A stretch of DNA of 64,000 nt, from NCBI GenBank assembly GCA_902806565.1, contig CADCXA010000009.1, forward strand, positions 62,001 through 126,000, written 5' to 3'. The translations under genes were made by a program, and so were the position numbers. Shown here one piece after another: positions 38,593 to 49,283 of this stretch. This DNA is from Hypoxylon rubiginosum. Taxonomy: Eukaryota > Ascomycota > Sordariomycetes > Xylariales > Hypoxylaceae. The notes under the pieces are model-generated. The model worked only from the letters and a program-made list of their open reading frames with translations, was not told the origin of the DNA and did no database searches. The stretch's first letter is position 1. The number at the start of each line of letters is the position of its first letter.

Positions 38593-40927
38593 ATGTCTGA
38601 CTACGACTCCGGAGATGAGCTGCTCGCGGATATCAATGCGGAAAGTATAGTTGCTGGTACCAAACGCGATCGTTCTGAATCGGCACGCGAAGTCCAGCTC
38701 AGCAAACGACCCAAGGTTGAAGATGCCGACTTTGGCAGCACTGGCAGCAACAGCAATGATGAGTTCGTAGAGCATATAGCCAAAACGACCTTGAAGGAAA
38801 ACTTTGGCTTTGACCAGTTCCGCCACGAGCAGTTTTCCGCCATCAAGTCTATCCTCCGAGGGGAGAATGCGCTTGTGGTCTTTCCTACGGGCGCCGGGAA
38901 ATCGTTGTGTTATCAGGTTGAGTCCTCCATTGCCCCCAATAACCCTCAAACGCTCGTTCACTGATGATTTAATGTGACTCGACTTTAAGATCCCAGCGGT
39001 CGCCTTTGAGAAGATAGATGCCGCAAAGAATGGCAGACCCCACCTGGGTTCCGGTATAACCATCGTCGTGTCGCCCTTGATCGCTCTTATGAAGGATCAG
39101 GTTGATGCTCTGTTACGTAGGGGCATTGCCGCCGCCTGCATAGACTCGTCCAAGACTTATGAGCAGCAACAGCTCACCACCGCTGCCATAAGAGAGGGGC
39201 GGCTGAGGTTGCTCTATTGCGCGCCCGAGAGATTGAATAACGAAGGGTTTGTCGAGAGTATGAAACATGTGCCTGGTGGTATCCGACTCGTCGCCGTCGA
39301 TGAGGCTCACTGTATCTCCGAATGGGGTCACTCCTTCCGACCCGACTATCTCAAAGTCGCCCGTTTCATCCAAGAGATCAAAGCCGAAAGAGTCATCTGT
39401 CTTACCGCCACGGCCACTCCTCGAGTTGCCGACGATGTCGCGAGAGCTTTCGAAATCGACAAGTCTAATGTATTCCGCACCTCTCCCTACCGACCCAACC
39501 TTCAATTGCTAGCCGAGTCGGTATCGACGAAGCAAGACAAGTTCCCAAAGCTGTTCAAATTCTTACGAGAACACCTAGGGTCCACCCTTGTCTACGTGAC
39601 TCTCCAGAAGCAAGCTGAGCAGCTCGCCGACGATCTAAAGGACGAGGGTTTCCATGTGGCTGCATTTCACGCCGGTCTCAAAACCGAGCTAAAGGCACAG
39701 ATCCAGGACGACTTTATGGCTAGCAGAATTCCCATCGTCGTGGCAACTATTGCTTTCGGGATGGGAATCGATAAAGCGGATATCCGAAACATTCTCCACT
39801 TTGACCTGTCCGGCACCATCGAGGAATACTCGCAGCAGATCGGACGTGCAGGAAGGGACGGAAAACCCGGCCATTGCATGTTCTACATCTGCCCCGAAGA
39901 TTTCTACTTGAGAGAGAACTTTGCGCGAGGTGATCTACCATCACGGCAATCACTGCGCCGTCTGCTAGAAGACTTATTCCACCGCGACGCGGTTCACACG
40001 CCGGAGGGCGACGTCATCAAGTTGAATCAAACAACCCTAGGTCGGACATACGATATCCGGGCAAGTCCTCTTGCCATTTTATTAGCAACGCTGGAACTAC
40101 GGTTCGGCTTGATCAGGGCCATCACTCCAGAATACAGCTCATACCAGTTCGAAGCAATGTATAACTACTATCGCGTAGTCAAAGACGATAAGTCGCAGGA
40201 GGGCAAGGCCATATTCAGCAATGCCAAAAAGGCCCAAAAATGGCACCATATCGACGTCAATGCTGCCGCGCGGTCCACCGGGCTGCTCCGCGCGGACGTA
40301 ATAAGGAAGCTCAATGACTATAACGACAGGGGCATCATCTTGCTCAAAGCCAGCGGTGTTGAGAACCGTTACAAGATTCTCAAGGAGCTTCCCAGCACGC
40401 CGCAGGAAATGGACGCGATCACGGACAAGCTCTACGCCGAGATGGAGACCCGAGAGGAGGATGCGCTCCGGCGTACGCAAGAGGTAGCTGACCTCATCAC
40501 TGGCGATGCATGTTTTGCCCTCGCTCTCGCCCAACATTTCGGCATGGGACTGCCAGATGGAAAGACCAAATGCGGCCACTGCACTCACTGCTTGACAGGG
40601 GCACGCGTCGTATTGCCGCCGAGGCCAGCACCATCTGTCGATATGGTAGGTATTCAAAAGATCCTAGACGTTTGCCACGTTCGGGACGACCCGAGGTTCC
40701 TGGCGCGCATCGCGTTTGGGATCAAGAGTCCACGAGTCTTTGAGCTAAAGCTTCACACGAAGAAGGTGTTGGCATCGTTGGAGGACCACGACTTCAGTGT
40801 ACGTCGAACCTGCGCTCCTCCAATCCACCTTGGTAATTAAGCTAACACATACGTGTCTTTCTAGTCGCTACTGAGAGAATTCACCAAAGCGTGTGAGGCT
40901 GCGAACTTTGGTGCCGGGACCAGTTGA
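38593..40927 (+). CDS. RecQ-family ATP-dependent DNA helicase
   Basis: 3'-5' DNA helicase of the RecQ family acting in replication-fork and recombination repair, 731 aa. Exons 38593-38916, 38990-40798 and 40865-40927; introns are 73 nt (donor GTTGAG, acceptor TTAAG) and 66 nt (GTACGT/CTAG). The start is the ATG in ccATGTCTGAC; the frame is open further upstream but without ATG. Motifs: motif 0 FGFDQFRHEQ near residue 71, Walker A TGAGKS at 99-104, DEAH near 212 in VDEAHCISEWGHSFRPDY, TATATP, helicase C-domain with HAGL and IAFGMGIDKADIR, then QIGRAGRDGKPG. A RecQ zinc-binding CGHCTHC lies near residue 635. No HRDC domain or long N-terminal extension is seen, so it is shorter than QDE-3/Sgs1-type proteins. 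Apparently intact. Confidence 0.93.
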
Positions 40928-41555
40928 CGTTGAGATCCGGGTCGCTCATGAAAATAAGGACATGCCCAGCAGCATAGAAGTTGTCGCTTCATATTGTCGC
41001 TGGGCATAGGATTTCAGAACCAAGTGCGAGACGGTATTCCGATTAATGCTAGTATTTGCGCGGTGTGATGTAGACGGTACGTAGCTGATGCGGGCATGGC
41101 AGTCCCCTTACAGGTATTCTTACAGGTATTCGGGAGAAATATGTGCGTATCGTTCTAGCGCATACATACCTAGGTACCTCAGTAGGTGCCTCATTCAAGG
41201 CAATGGCTCAAGGTGAGCACACGCTAGGACTTATTCCAGAACTGCCGCCGCCAATCGAACCAGTAACACGGGCAGCCTTCGCCGCATATAGAACAAGATA
41301 TCCTATATGCAAACCTCCAAAGTTGCCCAGTGGTTACGGATAAAGTCAAGAAATGCGACTTCGACCGGGGTAATTCGGCTCCGCGATGTAACGACCACCA
41401 CTCCTGTCCTCAGATCTGTAGTAATACCACCGAAATTCCGTTGTAGCATGATCAATCGTAAGACCTTTCTGTGCTTTATCCGGCCACCGTGTTAGATAGC
41501 ACGATAAGAGCATTGGAGACACATCTTCTCGAACTAGGGATGCCGACTGTCCTGA
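40928..41555. other. Intergenic, no feature recognised
   Basis: 628 bp between the helicase and the secreted-protein gene. One acctaggtacct motif occurs near 41,168. Nothing else is recognisable. Confidence 0.5.
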
Positions 41556-42285
41556 ATGCATGGTGAGTTGAGCAACCTCACAAGAACAAACAGAATGATA
41601 GGCTTCTTCTCCCTACGAGGCTACCTGGGCTATCTATTCGCAGCACTCGTGCTAGCGGACGCCATAGCAGGTTACGCCCACCACACCCAAGTACTCGCGA
41701 GATCAAGGCAGCAGCCCTCGTCCTGCGCCGACACTTATACACCGACCACGTTCACGTTGAAAGGGGTAGCATACGTGAAGCTATTGACATGGCACTTCAC
41801 CACTGTGCCCAATACGACACAGCTCGCCTTCGAGGTGGTGAATGCCGCCAACGACATCTCGACTGGCTGCAGCTTGCAGAACGTCGAGATCAATGGCCAG
41901 TGGGGTGACGATACCAAGTACTGGTATAGCTGCGCCGATCGGAGCTTAACCATAGACGAGGAAGAGTACCCTGTTAGGACGAGCGCACATATCGTATGGG
42001 ACGACTGGAACCTGACAGTCAATCAGACGTGGGATTGCGGTGGCGAGTACGTGGTTTTCTTTTACCTTTTTCCTTTCTCCCAGCCGGATGTGAAGCACCT
42101 GCGGTTATTGAAAGACACGAATAGCAGCTAAATTCAAATCTAGGAGTGCCGTAACGCATATCTCGTCCGTGACACTCGCCCCAACCTGTCAAGAGTATCA
42201 AGGCGACTTCCAGTATGTCAATGATTGCAAGGCCCCAGATCTAGAAGCCGCTGCGACGACTCAAGAGTTGGATACTACTTACTAA
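41556..42285 (+). CDS. Small secreted cysteine-containing protein
   Basis: Two exons, 41556-42046 and 42144-42285, joined over a 97-nt intron (donor GTACGT, branch GCTAAAT, acceptor TCTAG). This gives 210 aa from the first ATG, or 197 aa from the ATG at 41595, which heads a good signal peptide (IGFFSLRGYLGYLFAALVLADAIAGYA region). The mature part has six cysteines (SCADTY, GCSLQN, YSCADR, WDCGG, PTCQEY, NDCKAP), compatible with three disulfides, and NxT/S glycosylation sites. The fold resembles small fungal secreted proteins of the Alt a 1/AA1-like kind only in general layout, so I do not assign a family. An acceptor at 42083 is also present but leads to an early stop. Possible apoplastic or effector-like protein; this is inference. 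Confidence 0.65.
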
Positions 42286-42485
42286 ACAGCAGCTTATTCT
42301 ATCCGCCTTTGTGTTTTTATGAAAGGAAAAGCAAGGAAAAGAACGTTCAGGGTAGAAAAACATTTGCCGACCAAGCCATCCAGCTATATAGGTACATTCT
42401 TGAATGTGACAGCCTCTCTATTTCAATCATACAGTTTGCCCTTCCGTCGCTATCCCGTGCCAGTCCGTACAATCATAAATTACAT
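42286..42485. other. Short intergenic segment
   Basis: 200 bp between the secreted-protein gene (plus) and the original stop of the split hypothetical gene (minus), so the two converge. Nothing else is seen. Confidence 0.4.
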
Positions 42486-42641
42486 TTATCGAGGCCTCGA
42501 GGCACCTAGAGTCCGAGAACCATAAGGCTGTGAGCCATAGCTTGCGCTCCCGAAGTTGGTATTCCATCCCGACCAAAATTCGCCGAGCCTTGTCCTGAAA
42601 TCGCCAATCCCTTGCTTCATTGCACCAGCCGCGTTCTTAAC

Positions 42642-42654
42642 AACACCGGCCGCG
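42642..42654. repeat. Target-site duplication, left copy
   Basis: aacaccggccgcg, 13 bp, identical to 43319-43331 and flanking the 664-bp insertion. In the uninterrupted gene this 13-mer would occur once here. Confidence 0.85.
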
Positions 42655-43318
42655 CCCACTTGGTGCAATGGTTAAGCACCTGGCAGGGTTTTTTATACCT
42701 ACCTAGTAGGTACAAAAAGCCAATTGGTTCGAATCCAGTAATGGGATAACCCTAGCGAGTGTTTTCATGAGAATACTCCTCGGCTAATAACTATTTTGAT
42801 TGATTAGTTTAATAATATTTAATAATGTGAATTGCTTTATATTCCAATGGTGGTATTAATTAATAACTTTATGACTTGTTTAAATTATCTTGGTTAATTA
42901 GTATGTTTGGCGGTAAGGATGGATATGGGATATTTTCAGTGGGCAGGACTCCATATGGGGGGGAGGATAGTATGGAAGTAAGAATATTAAGGAAGGATAC
43001 TGGATAAAGAGATTTTAAGGGTAGATATTATAACTGGTGGTGGAGATACTTAGGAAATATTAGATGCGAAGTGGTTGAAAAGAAGATATAGTAGCAGGTA
43101 CACTATTTATAAACTTTTGAAAATATTGTTAGTTTTGATTTGTAAGATGGGTTGGTTTATATGTATGTATACTTTGTAAAGGATATACTTACAGGTAGAG
43201 GCCCTGCCAAAGATAAAATCCTAGCCTTGCACACTTATAATATTTTTAGGGAAATTTCTTAGGATAGTTACAGCATAGCGATCCTCCTGGCGTTGAAAAT
43301 CTAAATAAGCAAACAAAT
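42655..43318 (+). mobile_element. tRNA-headed SINE-like insertion, 664 bp
   Basis: A non-coding element inserted in a coding exon. The 5' head carries an RNA polymerase III A box (tggtgcaatgg, 42661-42671) and a perfect B box (ggttcgaatcc, 42726-42736). It folds partly as a tRNA: D arm gtgc/gcac, T arm attgg/ccagt, anticodon stem tggc/gcca, but with acceptor-stem mismatches. The 3' end is A-rich (aaataagcaaacaaat), and 13-bp target-site duplications flank it. Head, tail polarity and duplications are those of a SINE mobilised by a LINE. The body (42,770-43,260) is AT-rich and strikingly poor in C on the plus strand while G is retained. There is no ORF. Six T at 42689-42694 lie between the A and B boxes and should stop Pol III early, so this copy is probably not active. 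Confidence 0.75.
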
Positions 43319-43331
43319 AACACCGGCCGCG
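43319..43331. repeat. Target-site duplication, right copy
   Basis: Identical to 42642-42654 (aacaccggccgcg); it follows the A-rich end of the insertion directly. Confidence 0.85.
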
Positions 43332-44433
43332 TCCTTGACAGCACCGGCTGCGTACTTAGCAACACCGCCCAGCCACTGCACGCAGCGCATCGCCCCGTAG
43401 AATCCGACCATGGCCACGCCAATCCAGAAGAGTACTTTGAATATTTTCCAGAACTTCTCCCAGTCGAATGGCTCCGGGGGCTCCAGACCTTGGTACCCAA
43501 CTCTGCTCGCATTCCTATAGGCGTATCCCGGGTGACCACCGACTGGATAGCTTCCTGGCTGGCTGCCGTACGAGTGCCGAGAATACCCGTAGAAGGATGC
43601 TGCCACTAATGGTTCCCGCTCGTTGGGCTGGGTTGCTTCCCATCTCCTGACGTTGGGTTGAGAGTAGCGGGTCTGGCTAACACTCGGAATCGAGGCGTGA
43701 TGTAGGTGGCTATCGCCACGAGGTGGGCTTCCTATGCCAGCTTCTAGACCCCGCAGAGCGTTCACGTATTCGCTGTAGCTGGCGCTGCGTGCGCGCCTAG
43801 GAGAAGTCACCGTGTTCGACGCCGGGTGGGAAGGTGGAGGGGAGAACTTGGCATATTCGATGAGTTCTTGGTAGGACTTCCGCGAGAGGAGGTAGTCGGG
43901 CCCGTGATGGTCGTAGGGTATGAGCGAGTGCAGCTGGATGCGGTATTGGGTACGCGTTTTGACATAGGATTTCTTCCGCATCTCGAGGGTAACATCTTCT
44001 AGGCTTAGGAGCATCCCGTTATCCGGATGCGCGTCGCAAGGCCGGATAGGGATGTGTTCCAGACGGAGGAGGCTCGAATCGTGGCCAAAGCGAGTCTCGA
44101 GGCCCATTCCCTTCAACGACGTTATCTAATTCACTCGCATTAGAATGAAACTGCCTCTGTTGTATGTCTTAGTCCGTGCACCTATGCTTGTAGAGAGCGT
44201 ACCATGAGATATACGACCTTGCCATCCTCGACCTGGGGCGAAAGAACCACTACCGGGTGATTGCATCTATCTTCTTCGAAGCCGTCCGAATCCGGCCCCG
44301 AACCCAACTCGGACTTTCGCGGGAGCCATAGTATGCATCCTGCTAACTGACTATGCAGCCGTGGCGGCGCGGATCGGCGCGGTTCGCGTGGCCCTCTACG
44401 ACTCGATGTTCTCGTTACCGGTTTCCCGGGCAT

Positions 44434-46341
44434 TTCTGTTATCGCGAGCTAGCGCCCGGGGCTCGTCCCGGTGTAGTAATCTGGGAAGTAGGTCAAGAAG
44501 GATCTTGGTCTTGCCGGCCCACGCGGATGTTGAGAAGTTGGTCCATTCTTTAACTCGGCCAAGTGATGAGAGGTGGGGCGAGGTTAGGTAGCATTTCGGG
44601 GGACGTATGGAAATTCAGCCTGGGCCGCCTATAGGAAACTGACGCGAGGATTTTGTCGTCTCACAGGCGGTGCGACCAATCTCGGCGGCTCGTCTAAAGC
44701 TCCAACTGCGTTAAAAATGCACGCACAGCCACGTGGGCCAACCATGTATAGGTAGGTTAGGTAAGACGATAGAGCCTCGCACGAAGCGAAAACATGCAAT
44801 GGATATGTACCTAGAGTACATAAATGAATGTACTGTACACACAGCTTGACAGCTTGACAGCATGACAGCAAAACAGACTTGGCTTTGCTTTATACCGCAA
44901 TTATCCCAATCTTCTAGATGCTAAATGCTATTTTCAGTAGGAACGGCTTAATTTCAACACCCCTTTACTTTTCAGCAGCTGGGTAGCCATTCGAACAGGC
45001 TTCGCTGCATGCCTCCTTAGCAACACCTAATCATACATTGAAGCCATTCACAACCTGTTGAGCTCCAGTCTTAAGAGCGGGCAGCTAACAGCTAATTACT
45101 ACTTTTTCATGGTAGCTACACTATTCTCTAGGTCGCGTACCAATTTTGAAATATAATTGTTGCAGCAAGACTTTTGCCATGATCCCACGTCACATCTAGG
45201 TTCCTGGCTTTTCTAGGACATCAAAATCTGGCGTGACATGAGTTAAAGATTAGATACTCAAGACTCAGAAAGATTTAAAGGATCTGCGGTAAGTAAACAT
45301 AGAGCATTGGTTCCGCACAGGAGAAGAATTTCAGCACAAGAACAATAAACGCAAGGAGAGCATGAGTCACATGGTTCTATAAAACTACCTTTTTAGAGTA
45401 TTAGTATACCAAGGAAATGCTATATAACCCAAGGTAAATACCTAGAGTTAGTAGGTGCTTCAAATATTCGGTGTCCTAAGTATGAAAGTGTTCGTTTCCC
45501 CCCCTTGATAACTTGTCCACGTATATTATAGGGGAGTGATTCAGAAAAAGGACATTCAACTTTAGACAAGGTAAGTTTGAAATACCTAACCAAGGATAAG
45601 TCGGGTCTTATAGCTCGACAGTCATAGAAATAAGGCCACTATAAGTGCTTACCTACCTCCTAGGCAGATAACTAACATCAAAGGTTTGAAGTTCGTCTAG
45701 ATGACTGTGTCCACTGTAGCTCGAGTGATGATACATTCCAAGAGTCCGCAACCAATGTTAAGAGCAGGCCAACGTATGAAATTTCATATAAAAAGAGTTC
45801 GTCTTCCTGTGGGGATCTCGGTGATAACGTAGCTGTGGATAATGTCGAATGTGCCGCTCTGCTGCATCTAACAACCATCATACAAATGAGTCACTTGGAC
45901 CAGGAAGACCTTCACCGCACGGAGTTAATAGATTACGCCCGCATAGAGTTTTAAGAATTTTGGGAAATATAGCAGTGTGAAACTGATGTCACCATCGCGA
46001 TGTACGCCAGTACGTTGGAAAACCGGGTTATTGGCCCAAGGTGCGATGGTCATTAATGACTAGACCGTGGACCAAATGAGTAGTATGCCAATAGCGCCAG
46101 TTGGATTCCAACCTATCCCCCCTTGGCAAACCCGAAACTCGTGCCCCTTCTATTCTAGTTCCTCTCCTACTCTAGCCTAAGAGCCACTCGGAGGTACGAT
46201 CAGGATGCCTAGAGTGGCACGCCTAGGAATAGGTAGGTAGGTAGCCAACTTCAATTGTTGGCCGTCTCGCAATTGACCCACAAGATCTTATCTCCACGGC
46301 GCGGAGCTACATACCTACCTAGGTATGAGGTAGGAGGTAGG
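44434..46341. other. Intergenic region between divergent genes
   Basis: About 1.9 kb containing the promoters of the split hypothetical gene (minus) and the GST (plus). Near 44,535, in minus orientation, there is a short leader ORF beginning MDQLLNIRVG that resembles one at 30,750. CCTA/TAGG motifs occur near 44,750, 45,440, 45,655, 46,235 and 46,315. No further gene can be supported. Confidence 0.5.
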
Positions 46342-46349
46342 TATAAAAG
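46342..46349 (+). promoter_or_regulatory. TATA box of the GST gene
   Basis: tataaaag lies 62 bp upstream of the GST start codon, directly after a taggtaggaggtaggt run. Position and sequence fit a core promoter element. Confidence 0.55.
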
Positions 46350-46411
46350 ATCAAGGCCATCCATCTCGCTGCATTTTTTGTTCTTCTCCTAGAACCAACT
46401 ATCTCTCGATA

Positions 46412-47188
46412 ATGACTCTCACGGTTCACCATCTCGGCGTTTCGCAATCCGACAGAGTCGTCTGGCTCTGCGAGGAGCTCGGCATTGAATATGATCTTAA
46501 AAAGTACGATCGGTCGCCGATCATGGCGCCGGCGGAATACAAGGCGTTGCATCCGCTCGGATCGGCCCCTGTTATCGAAGATGGTAACGTGAAATTGGCC
46601 GAGTCCGGTGCATGCGTCGAGTACATCTTGAAGACGTACGGCGACGGGCGACTAACTCCGGAGCCGGGGCACGAAGACTACCCAGAATATCTCTACTGGT
46701 TTCGTCAGTAAATCTGCTCGGCCTCCCCTTTCTCGTCGGGGGAAGTCTTATCTCGTACCAAGCTAACGATAACGCCAGATTTCGCGAATGGTACTCTGCA
46801 ACCCGGGCTGGTGAAGATTATGGTATTGTCCACGGCAGGACTGGGAGAGAGCAACGAGAATGTGAAGCGCCATTACGTCAGACAGAGGCAATTGCTCGAG
46901 TTTATGGATCAACGCCTGTCCAAGGTGCCTTGGCTGGCGGGCAATCAGTTCACCGCGGCAGACATCATGAATGTCTGCATTCTAACGACGATGCGCTGCT
47001 TTATGCCGTACGACCTAGGCCCTTATCCCAACATCCTTGCCTACCTTGGGCGCATCGCCGCGCGGGATGGCTACAGACGAGCGGTGCAGAAAGGAGATGC
47101 AGATTTAGATGTTGAAAAACTAACCGGAGCTGCGCCGCCGCCGATGCAAAGAGGGTTGGCGGCGGCTTTGCAAGCCCGCGGACGTTAG
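46412..47188 (+). CDS. Glutathione S-transferase
   Basis: Cytosolic GST, 233 aa. Exons 46412-46703 and 46779-47188, with a 75-nt intron (donor GTCAGT, branch GCTAAC, acceptor CCAG). An alternative donor two bases into the codon (GTAAAT) puts exon 2 out of frame; GTCAGT restores YWFHFANGTLQPGLVKIM, the normal GST sequence here. The N-terminal thioredoxin fold has VSQSDRVVWLCEELGIEYDL, the cis-proline in GSAPVIEDG, and the glutathione-binding ESGACVEYIL. The C-terminal helical domain has WLAGNQFTAADIMN, the N-capping-box region of GSTs. A TATA box lies 62 bp upstream. Probable role: conjugation of electrophiles and xenobiotics. The C-terminal 20 residues are Ala/Pro-rich. Confidence 0.92.
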
Positions 47189-48194
47189 AAGCTGGCGCAA
47201 CTTGGTCGGGAGAATTGATTGTATGATAGTCATAACACTCGTCTCATGTCGATGTCGATGTACAAATTTACACGTAAATACCCCTTTCTCATGATCAAAC
47301 TTGCCAATTCTATGATGAGCTTAGATCATTGTGACAACATATCACGACGTGGAATACGGGAAGAGGCCGAGAGAGGAAAAGAAAAAAAGAGAAAAAAAGA
47401 AAAAAGGAGAAAAAAAGTACCTAGGTACCTACTAAGTGACGTGGATCAACAAGTACATTAGGTACGAGCCAGGGAACGAGAGCTGGTCAAATGAACAGGA
47501 GAGATAAGATATCGGTCCCGAACATAGAAATGACGAAGGCTGGTGAGGCTTGGACTCTTGGAGACGCCTTCACCAAGTTAGCCCGACGGTCCGGGTTTGT
47601 TTCTGGGCTACATGAAGCTCGGTCTTCAGCTTCTAGATACATCCGACCTTTTTTTGTTATTGTATGTAAGGGAGCATATGCTGTGCTAGGCTGACGACTG
47701 GCCGGGAGGTTTGCTGACGACGATCGTCAGCCGGATGGCTACTCATCATCGCACCTCGATGCCTTGGAGAGGTGCGAGTTAGAATATTCATACCCGGATT
47801 GGATACATATTTCAAGTCCAACGGCTTCCGAGAGGCCGACCCGTCCGGTCGAGTGCGTCATGCAGGTAGAGTCAGGGACAAGCCTATGACCCTCTTGGTC
47901 CCTTGTCGTCCACGTTGATTTGTCAGTTCTGGGGCTTTGTTACAACTCCCACGTAGTTCGCGGCGTCCAGAGACCCGAGAGGCGGTAATAAACCCACAAC
48001 ATCCAAATTAGAAGAAGACCAAAGCGCAACATGTATATACCTAGCTATATCCCTACCTACCTACCTACCTGACGAGGAGACAGGAATGCTGGCCGAGGAG
48101 ACCCTTACCGCATACCCGCGTTGATAGAAACCTACCTTTGCGTCGACAGCCAGCCCTCTGCACTGCAATACATCTGCTTAACCTAACTTAAATC
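47189..48194. other. Intergenic with purine tract
   Basis: 1.0 kb between the GST and SDR genes, both on plus. An A/G-only tract lies at 47,365-47,417, followed by tacctaggtacct. A tacctacctacctacc run at 48,050-48,070 precedes the SDR start by about 125 bp. No RNA gene is seen. Confidence 0.5.
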
Positions 48195-49283
48195 ATGTCG
48201 CAAAACCTTGAGAGCCGAGCTGCATTCGAATCCCACTTTGTCGGCTTTCTTTACCGCCAATGGCTGATGCACCGGAAACCCTATCCTGCGGGGACGACCC
48301 TCGCCGGCCAGACAGCCATCGTGACCGGGTCCAACTCCGGGCTCGGGTTTGAGTCGGCGAGACAATTGCTCCAGCTAGGCCTGTCGCATCTCGTCATGGC
48401 CGTGAGGTCGCAGGCTAGAGGCGATGCAGCCGCGGACAAGCTTCGGAAGGAGTTTCCAAACTCAGCCGTGTCGGTGTGGCTGCTTGACATGGAGTCGTAT
48501 GATTCGGTCGCGGCGTTTGCAACGAGATGCGAAACCCTTTCAAGGATAGACATAGTGATCCTAAATGCCGGTTTACGAAGTGACAAGTTCAACGTCCTCA
48601 AAGCTACCCAGCACGAGTTGACCTACCAGGTCAATTATCTCTCGACGGCTCTGCTGGCTATCCTACTACTCCCAGTCCTCAAGTCCAAGAAGGCGCCGTC
48701 GAGTGTGTTGCCGCCGCGTCTCACTATCGTCAGCTCAGATACGGCGTACTGGCCGGTGCCGTTCAAGACGACCGGCCCGATTCTGTCCCAATTTGACGAG
48801 CCCGCCTTATTCGAGCCGATGCGGAATTATCGGTGCACCAAATTAGCGCAGTTATTCTTCATCTCGAGGCTTGCGAACCATGTCAGCGCTGAGGACGTGA
48901 TCGTCAACGCATCCAACCCGGGTCTTTGCAATACCGAGATTAACAAAGACGATACATCTCCCCTCATAGGTCGTATTTTTTTCTGGTGCTTCTTAAATCT
49001 CAATGGGAGAACGGCAGAAGTTGGCGCTAGCGCCATGGTCGACGCTGTCGTCGTAAGGGGCAAGGAGAGCCATGGAAGCTATGTTAGCGATTGGACAATC
49101 CAACCGTATTGTAGACCCGGGTACCTATCTTTTCGCAAACAACTAGGCTAACTACTGAGTAGATATCCCACGATTCTATACACGAAGGAAGGTCGGGATG
49201 TAGGAGATAGGATATGGGAAGAGACGTTGGAGGAGCTTAATTTTGCCGGCGCATCCAAGGTCGTGCAGGGGATGGAGCACTGA
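48195..49283 (+). CDS. Short-chain dehydrogenase/reductase, retinol-dehydrogenase-like
   Basis: NAD(P)-dependent SDR, 348 aa. Exons 48195-49120 and 49163-49283 with a 42-nt intron (donor GTACCT, branch GGCTAAC, acceptor GTAG). Without splicing the frame stops at 49151 and loses the conserved C-terminal PTILYTKEGRDVGDRIWEE. Cofactor motif TGSNSGLG is at residues 44-51; the ILNAG motif, IVSSDTAYW (active-site Ser region) and YRCTK (Tyr-x3-Lys) follow in order. The 40-residue N-terminal extension with a short hydrophobic stretch (FVGFLYRQWLM) is common in fungal members. The substrate is unknown. It converges on the sugar transporter gene. Confidence 0.9.

Larger units (their letters stand above)
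42486..44433 (-). pseudogene. Hypothetical membrane protein, last exon split by an insertion
   Basis: Fungal protein of unknown function. Exon 1 is 44433-44203 and exon 2 begins at 44125, after a 77-nt intron (GTACGC/TTAG). The join reads GKVVYLM|ITSLKGMGLETR, in a conserved N-terminal domain with GCILWLPRKSEL and HPVVVLSP. A basic-proline/serine linker follows, then a C-terminal hydrophobic segment (VLFWIGVAMVGFYGAM), probably one membrane anchor. The frame enters the inserted element and stops at 43301, giving 351 aa that end VICLLI. The lost tail continues in frame on the other side of the element (42656-42486: VVKNAAGAMKQGIGDF ... GASRPR). With the element and one duplicated 13-mer removed, the frame is continuous. 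About 50 hydrophilic C-terminal residues are therefore replaced; domain and anchor remain, so the shortened protein could still function. Confidence 0.75.

Noticed and set aside
42655..42745. A genuine tRNA gene with an intron
   Set aside because: A and B boxes and T arm are good, but the acceptor stem has mismatches, the anticodon loop is disrupted, a T6 run lies inside, and it is the head of a duplicated-flank insertion.
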